Below are positions 24,901-32,037 of a stretch of 37,812 nucleotides of DNA, piece after piece (position 1 is the first letter of the stretch; each line of letters begins with the position of its first letter). The position numbers and the translations under genes are program-made. The stretch covers positions 1-37,812 of the forward strand of contig CAJXMO010000032.1 of the NCBI GenBank assembly GCA_913056495.1, written 5' to 3'. The notes beneath the pieces are model-generated. The model was given only the letters and a program-made list of their open reading frames with translations, searched no databases and was not told the DNA's origin. This stretch comes from an uncultured Alteromonadaceae bacterium (GTDB lineage: Bacteria > Pseudomonadota > Gammaproteobacteria > Enterobacterales > Alteromonadaceae).

Positions 24901-27900
24901 CCGATGGTAAAAAAATTACGCTGGTTCCGGATGACGCTCTGCTGATAGGTCGTCAGTATTATTATTATGCTTATGGTTTAAGAGATTTAAGTGGTAATAA
25001 TGCATCTAATCACTATCGTTACTTCACGACTGGGTTTACCGCAGATGAACTGGCTCCGGAAGTCACTGAGTCTACGGTTTATAGCGGCCTTGAGAATGTA
25101 CCAACCAATGCTAAGTTAAATGTCAGACTCAGTGAACCGGTTAATCCTTTGGAATTGGCTGAAGTCAGTTTAACCGATAGTGCGGGTGAACCTGTCTCTG
25201 TTAATATCAGCTTAAGCCGTGGCCGCACCTTGTTAACCATAGTGCCCAAGCAGTTGTTCAGTGCCAACAGTGATTATCATCTGGAAGTGGCTGGCATGGT
25301 TGATTTAAGTGGCAATGTGCAGACTCAAGTCTTTGTGGCTGATTTCACAACTGCGTCCACTGTGGATTTAATTACCGGTGATGTGAGCGGTTGGAGTATT
25401 CCCAATAATAATACATCCAATGTACCCACTAATCCTTGGTTGCAGGTTAATTTCAGTGAAGCGATTGATCCTGCAACAATTGATTCCAGTACTTTCTACC
25501 TGAATGATAATTCAGCCAATGTCCGAGTCAGCGGAAGCTGGTCATTATCAGATGATCGCACCAGTCTGCGCTTTATACCGGATGAAACTTTAGAAGAAAA
25601 CCATGTACATTATTTTTATGTCGGTTATTCGCCTTATTTAACGGATTGGGCGGGCAACCGGGTCGCAACTAACCGGTATCGATATTTCACGACGGGTAGT
25701 GGAGAAGATGCGGCTGCCCCTGTGGTTTCGGTCACTAATATCAATTCAGGTGAAGTGGATATTCCGGTTAATGCGCAACTGGTTGTGGTATTAGACGAGC
25801 CGCTAAATCATACTTGTGCTTTATCGGATGCGATCAGTTTATCATCCGCCAGCGGAGACGTTGCGATTAATGCTAGTCTGGCCGATGCTAATAATAGCCG
25901 CCGGACATTAGTGATTAGTGCTCAGCAGGATTTAGCGGTTGATAGCGAATATACCCTCAGCTTTGATGGTTTATGTGATTACGCCGGTAATATGCTGACT
26001 CAGCAAGTGTTAAGTTTTACCACTTCCAGCTCGGCTGTTCAGGATACCACAGCGCCGACTCTGGCGAGTATTTCTCCGGCGCATACAGCGACAGAAGTTG
26101 CGGTTGATTTAAATGAAATTGTGATTACTTACAGCGAACCTGTTGATTTACGTACAGCGCCTAGAGTAACTGGCGGAGGAATAACTGTACCCGGCAGTTA
26201 TGCGGTGGCTGGTGCGGTTGTAACCTTTACGCCAAATATTAATTTACAGGGCAATACCCGCTATACGATAGAGCTTCATAATACAACAGACCGGGCCGGC
26301 AATGTCAGATGGTTGGGCAATCGTTATTTTGATACCGCAGATGCAACCGATGCCGATGCGCCTAGTGTTATCGCGATTTCACCAACAGATGATTCAACCG
26401 ATGTTAGCCCGAATCAGGCTGTTGTAGTGAGCTTTAGTGAAGCAATGAACGCGAGTTCTCTAAATTCCAATAACATCGCCTTGTACCATAATGGTTCCGT
26501 GATTAATCCGAATATCTTCAGATCAGCCGATGGTCAGCAACTGACATTATCCGCATCATTACCGGCCAATGCACTGGTCAGTGTGGTAATGACTGATGCA
26601 GTGACAGATTTATCCGGCAACGCATTGCCACCGTTTGTCAGTTCATTTACAACCGGTGTGTTAGACAATGACTTTGGCAGACCCAGAATTGATCGCCAGA
26701 TCCCGTCAAATGGCTCAAGAGATTGGGTGGGATTAAATGAAATTACCTTCTATACATCTGAACCGATTGATGAAACTTCTCTGGTTGATGGGTTAGTGGT
26801 TGCGGAAAACGGGGTCGCGGTTGATGTTGATTTAACCTTAAAAGGCGATGGCAGAACGCTGATTGTCAGTAAAGCTGGTGGCTTCAGTGCCGGCGTCAGA
26901 GTCGATTTCTATTTTAACAGCTCAATTACCGACACTTCCGGTAATGCGCTCTTTGCCTATAATGCATATGTATTAACTGCAACCGATCCTGACAATGTTG
27001 GAGTCAGAGCCAGTTTACTGGCGTATTATCCGAGCAGCAGCACCCGAGGCCTGCCGCTTAATCCAATCTTATCTGCTCGCTTTAATGAGCCTTTAGATGA
27101 AAGCTCACTGAATTCAGAAACTGTGATTCTGTACGATGTGACCAATAGCAATGCGGTATTGGGAACAACATTAAGTTTGGATAGCACTGGTCAGGTTATT
27201 TTAATTGAACCCAGCGAAGATCTGGTGGTTGATAATCAGTATTACCTCTGGTTCTCTGCCAATATTCTGGATACCGACGGTGATCAGATTAGAAATAATT
27301 ATGCCACTTACTTCTACACTGATGCGGATTCTGCATTAGATGATGTTTCGCCTGTTGTCACCTCAATGAGTCCACCGGATGGTGAAACCGGAGTCGGCAT
27401 TAATGCTGTATTTGCTGCCAGATTTGATGAGCAAATTAATCCTCTGACATTTGATTATCAAACCAATCAAAAAGTGAACGTGCAGTTTAGTGAGAATAAT
27501 CAAGTTGTTAAATACAATAACTTGTTAACCTTACCCGCCTCGAGCGAAGTGACTGAAATACTTAGTGGTATCACTGATATTGCTGGTAACAGCATTGCAG
27601 ATGCATCTGTGACCTTCATGACCGCCAACGGACCAGACTTTGTTCGTCCGGGTATTATCGATGTTGCCTACTCAAATAACCAGCAGGATGTCCCTCTGGC
27701 GCCCATTTTTGAATGGATATTTAATGAACCTATCGATCCAGTCAGTGTAACGGATTCCGGCGTATATATGCGTAATCAGACAGCCGGAGAAAACATTGCA
27801 TCCAGTTGGGAGTTAACGGCTGATGGTAAACGCCTGACAATTATCCCGGATGATATACTCGAAGAGGCCAGTCAGTATTACGTATATGCCTATTATATGC

Positions 27901-29255
27901 GAGACCTCAGTGGTAATTTATTGGGCAATCAATACCGATATTTCACTACCGGATTTGCGCAGGATGAAACCGGTCCTGTGATTAATGAAACCACAGTCTT
28001 TGACGGTCAAACCGGTATACCGACCAATGTGAAACTAAAAGTACGCTTTAACGAAATGTTGAGTCCGCTTGCAACTGCTAATATCAGTCTGACCTTGGCT
28101 GGTGAACCTGTGGCTGTGAATACGTCTTTATCTCGTTCACGTACCTTGCTGCATGTAGTGCCTAAATCGCTGCTATTGGCCAATACCGAATATGTTTTGG
28201 CTGTCAGTGGTATTAAAGATATGAGCGGTAATTTGCAGGTCAATGACTTATCGCTGAGCTTTACAACAGGCGATAACCCTGATTTTACAACCGGTAATGA
28301 CGTCAGATGGAGTATACCTGTCAATAATACTCAGAATGTACCGCTGAACCCTTTACTGGAAGTCTGTTTTGACGAAAGAGTGGATAGCACAACCATAGAT
28401 AGCAATTCATTCTATCTTCAAAATACAACTGCAAATACGCGGGTCGCTGGTAGCTGGAGTTTAAGTTCTGATGGACTATGCTTAACTTTCGCTCCGGATG
28501 ATTTGTTAGCCGCCAGCAATCGCCATTATTTATATGTGGGTTACTCACCTTATTTTACCGATTTAGCGGGTAACCGAATTGCTCAAAATCATTATCGTTA
28601 TTTTGATACAGGTACAGCAGCGGATGAAACTGCGCCAGTGGCAAGCCTTGCGAGTATTGCGGCAGATGCAACCGATATTCCGGTTAATACCCGAGCCGTG
28701 GTGACTTTTGACGAACCTTTAAGTGATTCCTGTGTGATTAGCAGTAACCTGATGCTGGAAACTGCCGGTGAAGCGGTTAGTAGTGCGGTTAGTATGAGCA
28801 ATAATCGACGAACGCTGGTACTAACGCCCAGTCAGAATCTGGCTGTGAGCACAGTTTATGATTTTGGCGCAGATACGCTGTGTGATTATGCCGGTAATCA
28901 GTTTAGCGGCAACATTGTCAGCTTTACCACGTCGGCGTCAGCAACTGCTGATACAGTGGCGCCCAGCCTATCTTCAATTACACCAGAGAATAATGCAACC
29001 GGTGTCGCGCTGGATTCAAATGTGGTGATTGTATTAGATGAATCGGTTGATTTACGCTCAATGCCACCGATAAAAGCCGGGGGCGCTCAGGTGGCCGGTA
29101 GCTATTCTGTGGTGGGTAATACGATTACGTTTGATCCGACTGAAGCCTTACCGGCAGAAACCCTGTTTACCGTTGAGCTGTACAACAATATTCCTGATTT
29201 TGTTGGTAATACACGTAATTTAAGTTATCGCCGCTTCACTACGGCTACGGAGTAA
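18918..29255 (+). CDS. 3445-residue exported protein: LVIVD repeats and ~24 Big_5-type Ig domains
   Basis: A very large exported protein with a signal peptide ending near NLSAA. Modules in order: Big_2-like Ig domain (~115-195); TSP3/dockerin-like Asp loops (~198-295); a second Big_2-like domain (~300-395); LVIVD-type beta-propeller repeats (~398-690; DVQGDYVYIAASSGGLHIVN, VVGNTAYVAVDSQGLDIIDV); an Ig domain (~695-785); more TSP3 loops (~790-852); then about 24 Big_5/SbsA-like Ig domains of ~108 residues to the C-terminus. These carry the pattern P-x-N-x-A-x-x-V-x-x-N, F-[DNS]-E, D-x-[AS]-G-N. No C-terminal anchor, sorting signal or secretion domain is visible; it stops at the edge of an Ig domain. 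Likely a long surface rod or adhesin. How it crosses or attaches to the outer membrane is not evident. Confidence 0.85.
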   Translation: MKNFIKVRVQSLAILAASVAAFNLSAAELDENCVVNILNRTIQVAPNGGWSLPNVPSNQGAVRARATCIDDEGATTSGQSGYFNLITNGITPVGEIFFAEQEPVPSDIRFAASSQISLTALNQNYQLTVTAEYPGGIMDDVTAGLSGTNYISSNPATVTVSNNGLLTAVGSGNALITANKDGVVATRLVKVSFTGDQDGDGLPDDYETDNGLDPTDPADAFEDTDNDGLSALEEYEAGTDPNLADTDDDGIDDFEELNEGEDGFITSPLLADSDADGLSDLVELTVGSSPIDSADADYESAITSITVQPSSVLMTFNGIDSEVSTQLTVTANVLGGDQLNVTEKSNGTSYTSNDLTVVSFGLTDGEIFGGEQGQTTVTVSLFDLSVEVPVTVESFQPAGISQLQFTGNGKDTDVQGDYVYIAASSGGLHIVNTSDKENPELISTLATSGSANDVKVVGNTAYVAVDSQGLDIIDVSNPEEPALIANFDTVGSAVDLAVQNDVVFVAGGAGGLDIISVQNSAEPVRLSKLDTLGNIISVDVQNDKAVVATASSVIVIDILDVLSPMRLGSINIGNIRAVVMDGDYAYVACYTCGYKVISLTDAQQPVIVGGDTRFYPSDVELTNGFAFFSDILFVNAVPFVNIVDPENSIFQGVIDIRQFGDRDAVGLSLDAGFVYSTGSNRLYISQYRILNDSQGIAPTVEIVDPLDGEVVVENSRVIVRAEASDDVAVAAVNFSVNGELILTDTTRPYEVPITVPGDSEELNILVQAVDFGNNIGDNLALLMIEPDEDLDGLGDNEEVFTWNTDPQDADSDDDNVLDGEEIELGTNPLDSDSDNDGLSDGDELADGTDPLNPDTTAPTVTAIDPANEAIDICENQSITVTFDEALLRSSLNQAEIILSSETQASVSGIVSLMNNNTQVLFNPDSLLADNTAYAFSIANIRDEAGNLLAETFTSGFNTGNCVDEERPRVIDISPVNAATNVPVNVRVSVTFSEPVDPLTVTEDSFYMIDQSSGARVNGVIELVDDNTALQFTPNVPLLVGRRHYVYATGAILDLFENPLVGTTRYFDTAFELDGNGPQVVSTSVANGAENVPVNAQIAVLFDEAVNALFLTDIELLDAQGAPVAVTREQSADKRRVVLKPLQNLNPEENYQLLVDGVQDLSSNLLANPLTFDFATGTEADTETSGVMAWSIPRNNTLNVALNPELTVDFSERIDPTTLNLNSFYLYDTQTGLKVRGQIQVSDDAMRIEFIPDEPLRPNRRFYLYLSYSPYITDLAGNIIAQHNYRYFSTGLTVGEDADAIAVASTNILDGNTVMPVNGRIELVFAEELGGQCDIASSVMLMQGENQVAINTSLNNTRRVLTITSSENLTVETEYQLMIDGLCDFSGNTLTGYSLGFTTGADENADTVAPNIQSITPAHTATDVSVNSQVVMTFDEPVDKRSAPPVKGAGVTVPGSYLVEGNTVTFTPEIALLGSTRYTVELHNNIPDLAGNVRWLGNRYFDTQATEDNDKPTILAISPAADSTDVSPTQSIVVTFDEPMNINTLNKNNIALYANGSVIDPNISRSADGREISLSTTMPNASIVSLVMTDAVTDLSGNRLTPFVVSFTTGVLDNDNTRPSIVGQIPANGSSNWADISDVYFYVSEPVDATSLADAFHLAENGILSEVDIEVLGNGRTIKVSKAGNFVDGALVQVYWDTNALDLAGNQLHAYNGYFNMADPNDSIGIRARPDSYFPSSGTTDVPLNPVLMVRFNEALDDSSFTAESVTLTDVTNNNLDVSVSYQLDESGQVVIITPDVALEPEHQYYLWLSATILDDDGDNLAFNPATYFYTQAESVVDDRQPGIIHFSPAQNETGVGTNTLFSLEFDEQINPLSFNKAGAVNVQFETGNKRLRYNMLAPLAADTEIIEPAPAVLDLAGLAPVDTSTQFTTAGGPDLVRPNLVDTAISNNQQNIALNPIFAWTFNEAIDPVSVSSSGVYIYDAYDGQVIGSSFELSADGKKITLVPDDALLIGRQYYYYAYGLRDLSGNNASNHYRYFTTGFTADELAPEVTESTVYSGLENVPTNAKLNVRLSEPVNPLELAEVSLTDSAGEPVSVNISLSRGRTLLTIVPKQLFSANSDYHLEVAGMVDLSGNVQTQVFVADFTTASTVDLITGDVSGWSIPNNNTSNVPTNPWLQVNFSEAIDPATIDSSTFYLNDNSANVRVSGSWSLSDDRTSLRFIPDETLEENHVHYFYVGYSPYLTDWAGNRVATNRYRYFTTGSGEDAAAPVVSVTNINSGEVDIPVNAQLVVVLDEPLNHTCALSDAISLSSASGDVAINASLADANNSRRTLVISAQQDLAVDSEYTLSFDGLCDYAGNMLTQQVLSFTTSSSAVQDTTAPTLASISPAHTATEVAVDLNEIVITYSEPVDLRTAPRVTGGGITVPGSYAVAGAVVTFTPNINLQGNTRYTIELHNTTDRAGNVRWLGNRYFDTADATDADAPSVIAISPTDDSTDVSPNQAVVVSFSEAMNASSLNSNNIALYHNGSVINPNIFRSADGQQLTLSASLPANALVSVVMTDAVTDLSGNALPPFVSSFTTGVLDNDFGRPRIDRQIPSNGSRDWVGLNEITFYTSEPIDETSLVDGLVVAENGVAVDVDLTLKGDGRTLIVSKAGGFSAGVRVDFYFNSSITDTSGNALFAYNAYVLTATDPDNVGVRASLLAYYPSSSTRGLPLNPILSARFNEPLDESSLNSETVILYDVTNSNAVLGTTLSLDSTGQVILIEPSEDLVVDNQYYLWFSANILDTDGDQIRNNYATYFYTDADSALDDVSPVVTSMSPPDGETGVGINAVFAARFDEQINPLTFDYQTNQKVNVQFSENNQVVKYNNLLTLPASSEVTEILSGITDIAGNSIADASVTFMTANGPDFVRPGIIDVAYSNNQQDVPLAPIFEWIFNEPIDPVSVTDSGVYMRNQTAGENIASSWELTADGKRLTIIPDDILEEASQYYVYAYYMRDLSGNLLGNQYRYFTTGFAQDETGPVINETTVFDGQTGIPTNVKLKVRFNEMLSPLATANISLTLAGEPVAVNTSLSRSRTLLHVVPKSLLLANTEYVLAVSGIKDMSGNLQVNDLSLSFTTGDNPDFTTGNDVRWSIPVNNTQNVPLNPLLEVCFDERVDSTTIDSNSFYLQNTTANTRVAGSWSLSSDGLCLTFAPDDLLAASNRHYLYVGYSPYFTDLAGNRIAQNHYRYFDTGTAADETAPVASLASIAADATDIPVNTRAVVTFDEPLSDSCVISSNLMLETAGEAVSSAVSMSNNRRTLVLTPSQNLAVSTVYDFGADTLCDYAGNQFSGNIVSFTTSASATADTVAPSLSSITPENNATGVALDSNVVIVLDESVDLRSMPPIKAGGAQVAGSYSVVGNTITFDPTEALPAETLFTVELYNNIPDFVGNTRNLSYRRFTTATE
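21813..29252 (+). repeat. Nine-domain super-repeat within the giant Ig protein
   Basis: After one unique Ig domain the array is built from a unit of nine distinct Big_5 domains. Units begin at equivalent Arg-Pro codons at 21813, 24726 and 27645, giving periods of 2913 and 2919 bases (971 and 973 codons). The third unit stops after five domains. Domain-specific markers recur in order: WSIPxNNTxNV (near 22481, 25390, 28308), GNVRWLGNRYFDT, VMTDAVTDLSGN, DEQINPL. The units have clearly diverged in sequence, so the duplication is not recent. Confidence 0.92.
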
Positions 29256-29259
29256 AACC

Positions 29260-29748
29260 ATGATACTGATTAAAAGAGCTTTATTATTTATTCTGTTAAT
29301 TGCCTGCGGCAGTTTACTCAGTTGGCTGTACTGGCAGTATCAGCATCAGCAGGAAAAAGAAGTATTCAACCAAAAGCTGGATATGTTGTCGGGTAAAGTA
29401 GAACTTAAGTTACCACAAGAGCAAATTAAACCGCCCGAAGTTGAAAAAACAGAAATGATAAAACCGCCTGAACAGGATAAAAAAAAGCTGATTCGGCCAA
29501 CGCCAAAAAAAGCCACACCGGTTAATTTATCTGTAGAGGAGTTGCTGGCCCTCAAACAAAAAGCCGATGAAAAACAAAAGCAGATTGATGAATTAATCAT
29601 TGAGTTAGATCAGAACTTAGCCAATCCGGAGCAAAAAGCTCAAATTCAGGTCAGAATAAATGAATTATTAGAACAATATAATGAGCTGATTCTGCCAGTG
29701 GCACTCAATGCGATTGCAGAAAAAAATGCTGAGGCCGATCGTGGTTAA
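29260..29748 (+). CDS. Bitopic membrane protein with Pro/Lys-rich linker and coiled coil
   Basis: A 162-residue protein with one N-terminal transmembrane helix (~5-26, LFILLIACGSLLSWLYW), a Pro/Lys/Glu-rich stretch (~55-88, with KPPEVEK, IKPPEQDKKK and RPTPKK) like the spacer in TonB-type proteins, and a C-terminal coiled coil (~92-160). No family recognised. The layout suggests an inner-membrane protein reaching into the periplasm. Its GGAG ribosome-binding site overlaps the stop of the giant gene, whose end is only 4 bases away, so the two are translationally coupled; a role in export or anchoring of that protein is a reasonable guess. Confidence 0.75.
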   Translation: MILIKRALLFILLIACGSLLSWLYWQYQHQQEKEVFNQKLDMLSGKVELKLPQEQIKPPEVEKTEMIKPPEQDKKKLIRPTPKKATPVNLSVEELLALKQKADEKQKQIDELIIELDQNLANPEQKAQIQVRINELLEQYNELILPVALNAIAEKNAEADRG

Positions 29749-30580
29749 AGCCTGTTTATGTTTATCCCTGCTGCTTTGTTTTGTTTGCAGTGGGCAAAGT
29801 AAAGCAGCAGGGCAGAAACTGATTCCGAATGAAGCCGAATATTCTGCTTTTTTATTAAATGGCTGGCGTGCTGAGCGCCCCAATGTTTTGGTATTTAAAG
29901 ACCCGTTTTGCCCTTATTGTTTAAAGGCGATCCCTAAATTAGAACTTTTAACTGACTACAATGTTTATGTATTCTGGGCACCTATATTAGGGCCTTCCAG
30001 TCAACAAAGAGTGGCGCAAATTTTTAATTGTGAGCGTCTGGCGAGTAAAAAAGTGATGGATGCAGTTGTTTTGCGTAAACAACCAAACTGCCCGTCATCG
30101 GCTAATCCGAACCTTCGTCATTTGAATGACCGCATGGTGGATAACTATCAGATTAATGCTGTGCCCAGCTTTTATTTACAGGGTAAAAACGTATCACTGG
30201 CGGGATTATTGAAAATTCAAAATGCAAGGCCCGCGATTAACGGTGTTAAAATTAACTGGCAGACTTTTCAGCTAATGCGATATAGCGACTATTACCGATC
30301 GAAGAATCTGGTGATCTATATTCCGCAGGCAGCCAGTCAGGATATAGATCAGCTACTCACAGAATATCAGCCTGAATATGTATTTTTAGATAAGGCCAAA
30401 CCCAACCAGTATAAGCCCCTGTTGAAATGTGATAAATCTGATTCAAGCTGCATCAATCGTCGCCTTAAAGAGTACAATAATAAAACTCAGGAGTTTAAAT
30501 TGTTAATGGGTAAGGCTATCGATGAACAGCATATTTTAATATTTAATGGCATGGGTCAGTCAATTCAATTAAAAATTTAG
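29741..30580 (+). CDS. Exported thioredoxin-fold (DsbA/DsbC-like) thiol-disulfide protein
   Basis: A 279-residue protein with a signal peptide (KACLCLSLLLCFVCSGQSKA) and a thioredoxin-like fold: VLVFKDPFCPYCLKAIPKLE has the redox motif C-P-Y-C (about 57-60), and NAVPSFYL supplies the cis-Pro loop. The C-terminal ~110 residues have further cysteines and no known match. I choose GTG 29741-29743 as the start because GAGG lies six bases upstream and the signal peptide then begins properly; it overlaps the previous gene by 8 bases (GTGGTTAA). ATGs at 29708 and 29726 are alternatives. It may form or correct disulfides in the Cys-rich giant proteins of the same cluster. Confidence 0.8.
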   Translation: MVKACLCLSLLLCFVCSGQSKAAGQKLIPNEAEYSAFLLNGWRAERPNVLVFKDPFCPYCLKAIPKLELLTDYNVYVFWAPILGPSSQQRVAQIFNCERLASKKVMDAVVLRKQPNCPSSANPNLRHLNDRMVDNYQINAVPSFYLQGKNVSLAGLLKIQNARPAINGVKINWQTFQLMRYSDYYRSKNLVIYIPQAASQDIDQLLTEYQPEYVFLDKAKPNQYKPLLKCDKSDSSCINRRLKEYNNKTQEFKLLMGKAIDEQHILIFNGMGQSIQLKI

Positions 30581-30658
30581 TTCAGATAGAAAACTAGATT
30601 CAAAAATACGACGTAAATCAGTTACACTAAGGCTAATTTGTAAATAGAGCTTACTGAT

Positions 30659-31414
30659 ATGTCGGACAATTCAGAAAATACCACGCACTTTGGTTACCAA
30701 ACCGTTAATAAAGAAGAAAAAGTAGGAAAGGTCGCCGAAGTTTTCCACTCTGTTGCTGCCAAATACGATTTAATGAACGACTTAATGTCGATGGGCATTC
30801 ATCGGGTATGGAAACGCCATACCATAGCTTGTGCCGGTGCCAGACCGGGCAATCATATTTTAGATTTAGCGGGTGGTACAGGTGACTTAACGGCTAAATT
30901 TTCACGCATTGTTGGCGAAAAAGGTCAGGTTATTCTGGCTGATATTAACGACTCTATGCTTAAAGTCGGGCGCGATAAGCTACGGGATTTGGGCATAGTG
31001 GGTAATGTTGAATATGTACAGGCTAATGCCGAAGAATTACCTTTTGCCGATAATTCATTTGATGTCGTTACCATTGCTTTTGGCTTGCGTAATGTGACTG
31101 ACAAAGATAAAGCGTTGGCCTCCATTTACAGAGTTTTAAAGCCAGGTGGTCGTTTATTGGTATTAGAGTTTTCTAAACCGACCACTGAAGGATTAAGTAA
31201 ACTTTATGACTGGTACTCGTTTAATTTGTTGCCAACCATGGGCAAAGTGATCACCAATGATGCTGACAGCTATCAGTACTTGGCCGAATCGATTCGTATG
31301 CATCCGGATCAGGAAACATTAAAAGGCATGATGGAAGCGGTTGGGTTTGAAGAAGTTACTTATCAAAATCTAACTGGTGGCATTGTCGCCCTGCATAAAG
31401 GATATAAATTTTAA
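30659..31414 (+). CDS. ubiE: Ubiquinone/menaquinone C-methyltransferase UbiE
   Basis: A 251-residue SAM-dependent methyltransferase that C-methylates the benzoquinol ring in ubiquinone synthesis and demethylmenaquinol in menaquinone synthesis. Full family length (E. coli 251 aa). Visible motifs: FHSVAAKYDLMNDLMSMGIH near the N-terminus, SAM-binding LDLAGGTGDLTAKF, then ADNSFDVVTIAFGLRNVTD and GGRLLVLEFSKPT. It is the first gene of ubiE-ubiJ-ubiB, joined to ubiJ by a TAATG stop/start overlap. The ribosome-binding site is weak (GAGC), and no clear promoter is seen in the 78 bases upstream. Confidence 0.97.
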   Translation: MSDNSENTTHFGYQTVNKEEKVGKVAEVFHSVAAKYDLMNDLMSMGIHRVWKRHTIACAGARPGNHILDLAGGTGDLTAKFSRIVGEKGQVILADINDSMLKVGRDKLRDLGIVGNVEYVQANAEELPFADNSFDVVTIAFGLRNVTDKDKALASIYRVLKPGGRLLVLEFSKPTTEGLSKLYDWYSFNLLPTMGKVITNDADSYQYLAESIRMHPDQETLKGMMEAVGFEEVTYQNLTGGIVALHKGYKF

Positions 31415-32037
31415 TGCCGGCAGCAAGTGTGGTTAGCGGGTTAATTGAACACAGCATTAACTACTGGCTGAAAACCAGTGGACACAATGCTTCTGCACCC
31501 AAAAAACTCATTGGAAAAATATTTTCGATAGAGTTAACCGATATTCAGCTGGTACTGGTTATGCAAATTAACGAACAGGGACTCTTGAATGTCTATTCAC
31601 CACTGGAAGGTGAAGCCGACTGCGCAATAAAAACCAGTGTCCCCGGTTTGCAAAAACTTCAGCAGCCGGAAAATATAACCGCGCTGATTAAAGCCGGTGA
31701 AGTAGATATTGAAGGCGATGTTGGACTGGCTCAGCAATTTTCAGATTGGCTAAAAGGCAGTTTAATTTATTGGCAGGATATTTTAGCCAGTTTTACCGGA
31801 GATATTGCAGCTCACCATATTACAGAGCTCGCAAGTCAAACGCAGCGTTTTGCTGAGCAAAAGTCAGCAGATGCTAAACGCATAGTATCCCATTTGGTTT
31901 GGGATGAAAAAAAACTGGCACCGCATCCTTATGAAATGGATGAGTTTTCAAAGCAGGTGCTGGAAGTGCGTCAGGCTTGTGATCGTTTATCCGCGCGTAT
32001 TGAACACTTAATTCAGAGAGTAGAAACCAAGTCGTGA
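31414..32037 (+). CDS. ubiJ: Ubiquinone biosynthesis accessory factor UbiJ (SCP2 domain)
   Basis: A 207-residue protein at the position and of the length of UbiJ (E. coli 201 aa). The N-terminal ~120 residues form an SCP2-like lipid-binding domain (SIELTDIQLVLVMQINEQGL, DCAIKTSVPGLQKL, DVGLAQQFSDWLKG); the C-terminus is helical with heptad-like spacing. UbiJ with UbiK organises the soluble complex that hydroxylates and methylates ubiquinone precursors. The start shares a base with the ubiE stop, and the end overlaps the ubiB start (GTGA). Confidence 0.93.
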   Translation: MPAASVVSGLIEHSINYWLKTSGHNASAPKKLIGKIFSIELTDIQLVLVMQINEQGLLNVYSPLEGEADCAIKTSVPGLQKLQQPENITALIKAGEVDIEGDVGLAQQFSDWLKGSLIYWQDILASFTGDIAAHHITELASQTQRFAEQKSADAKRIVSHLVWDEKKLAPHPYEMDEFSKQVLEVRQACDRLSARIEHLIQRVETKS

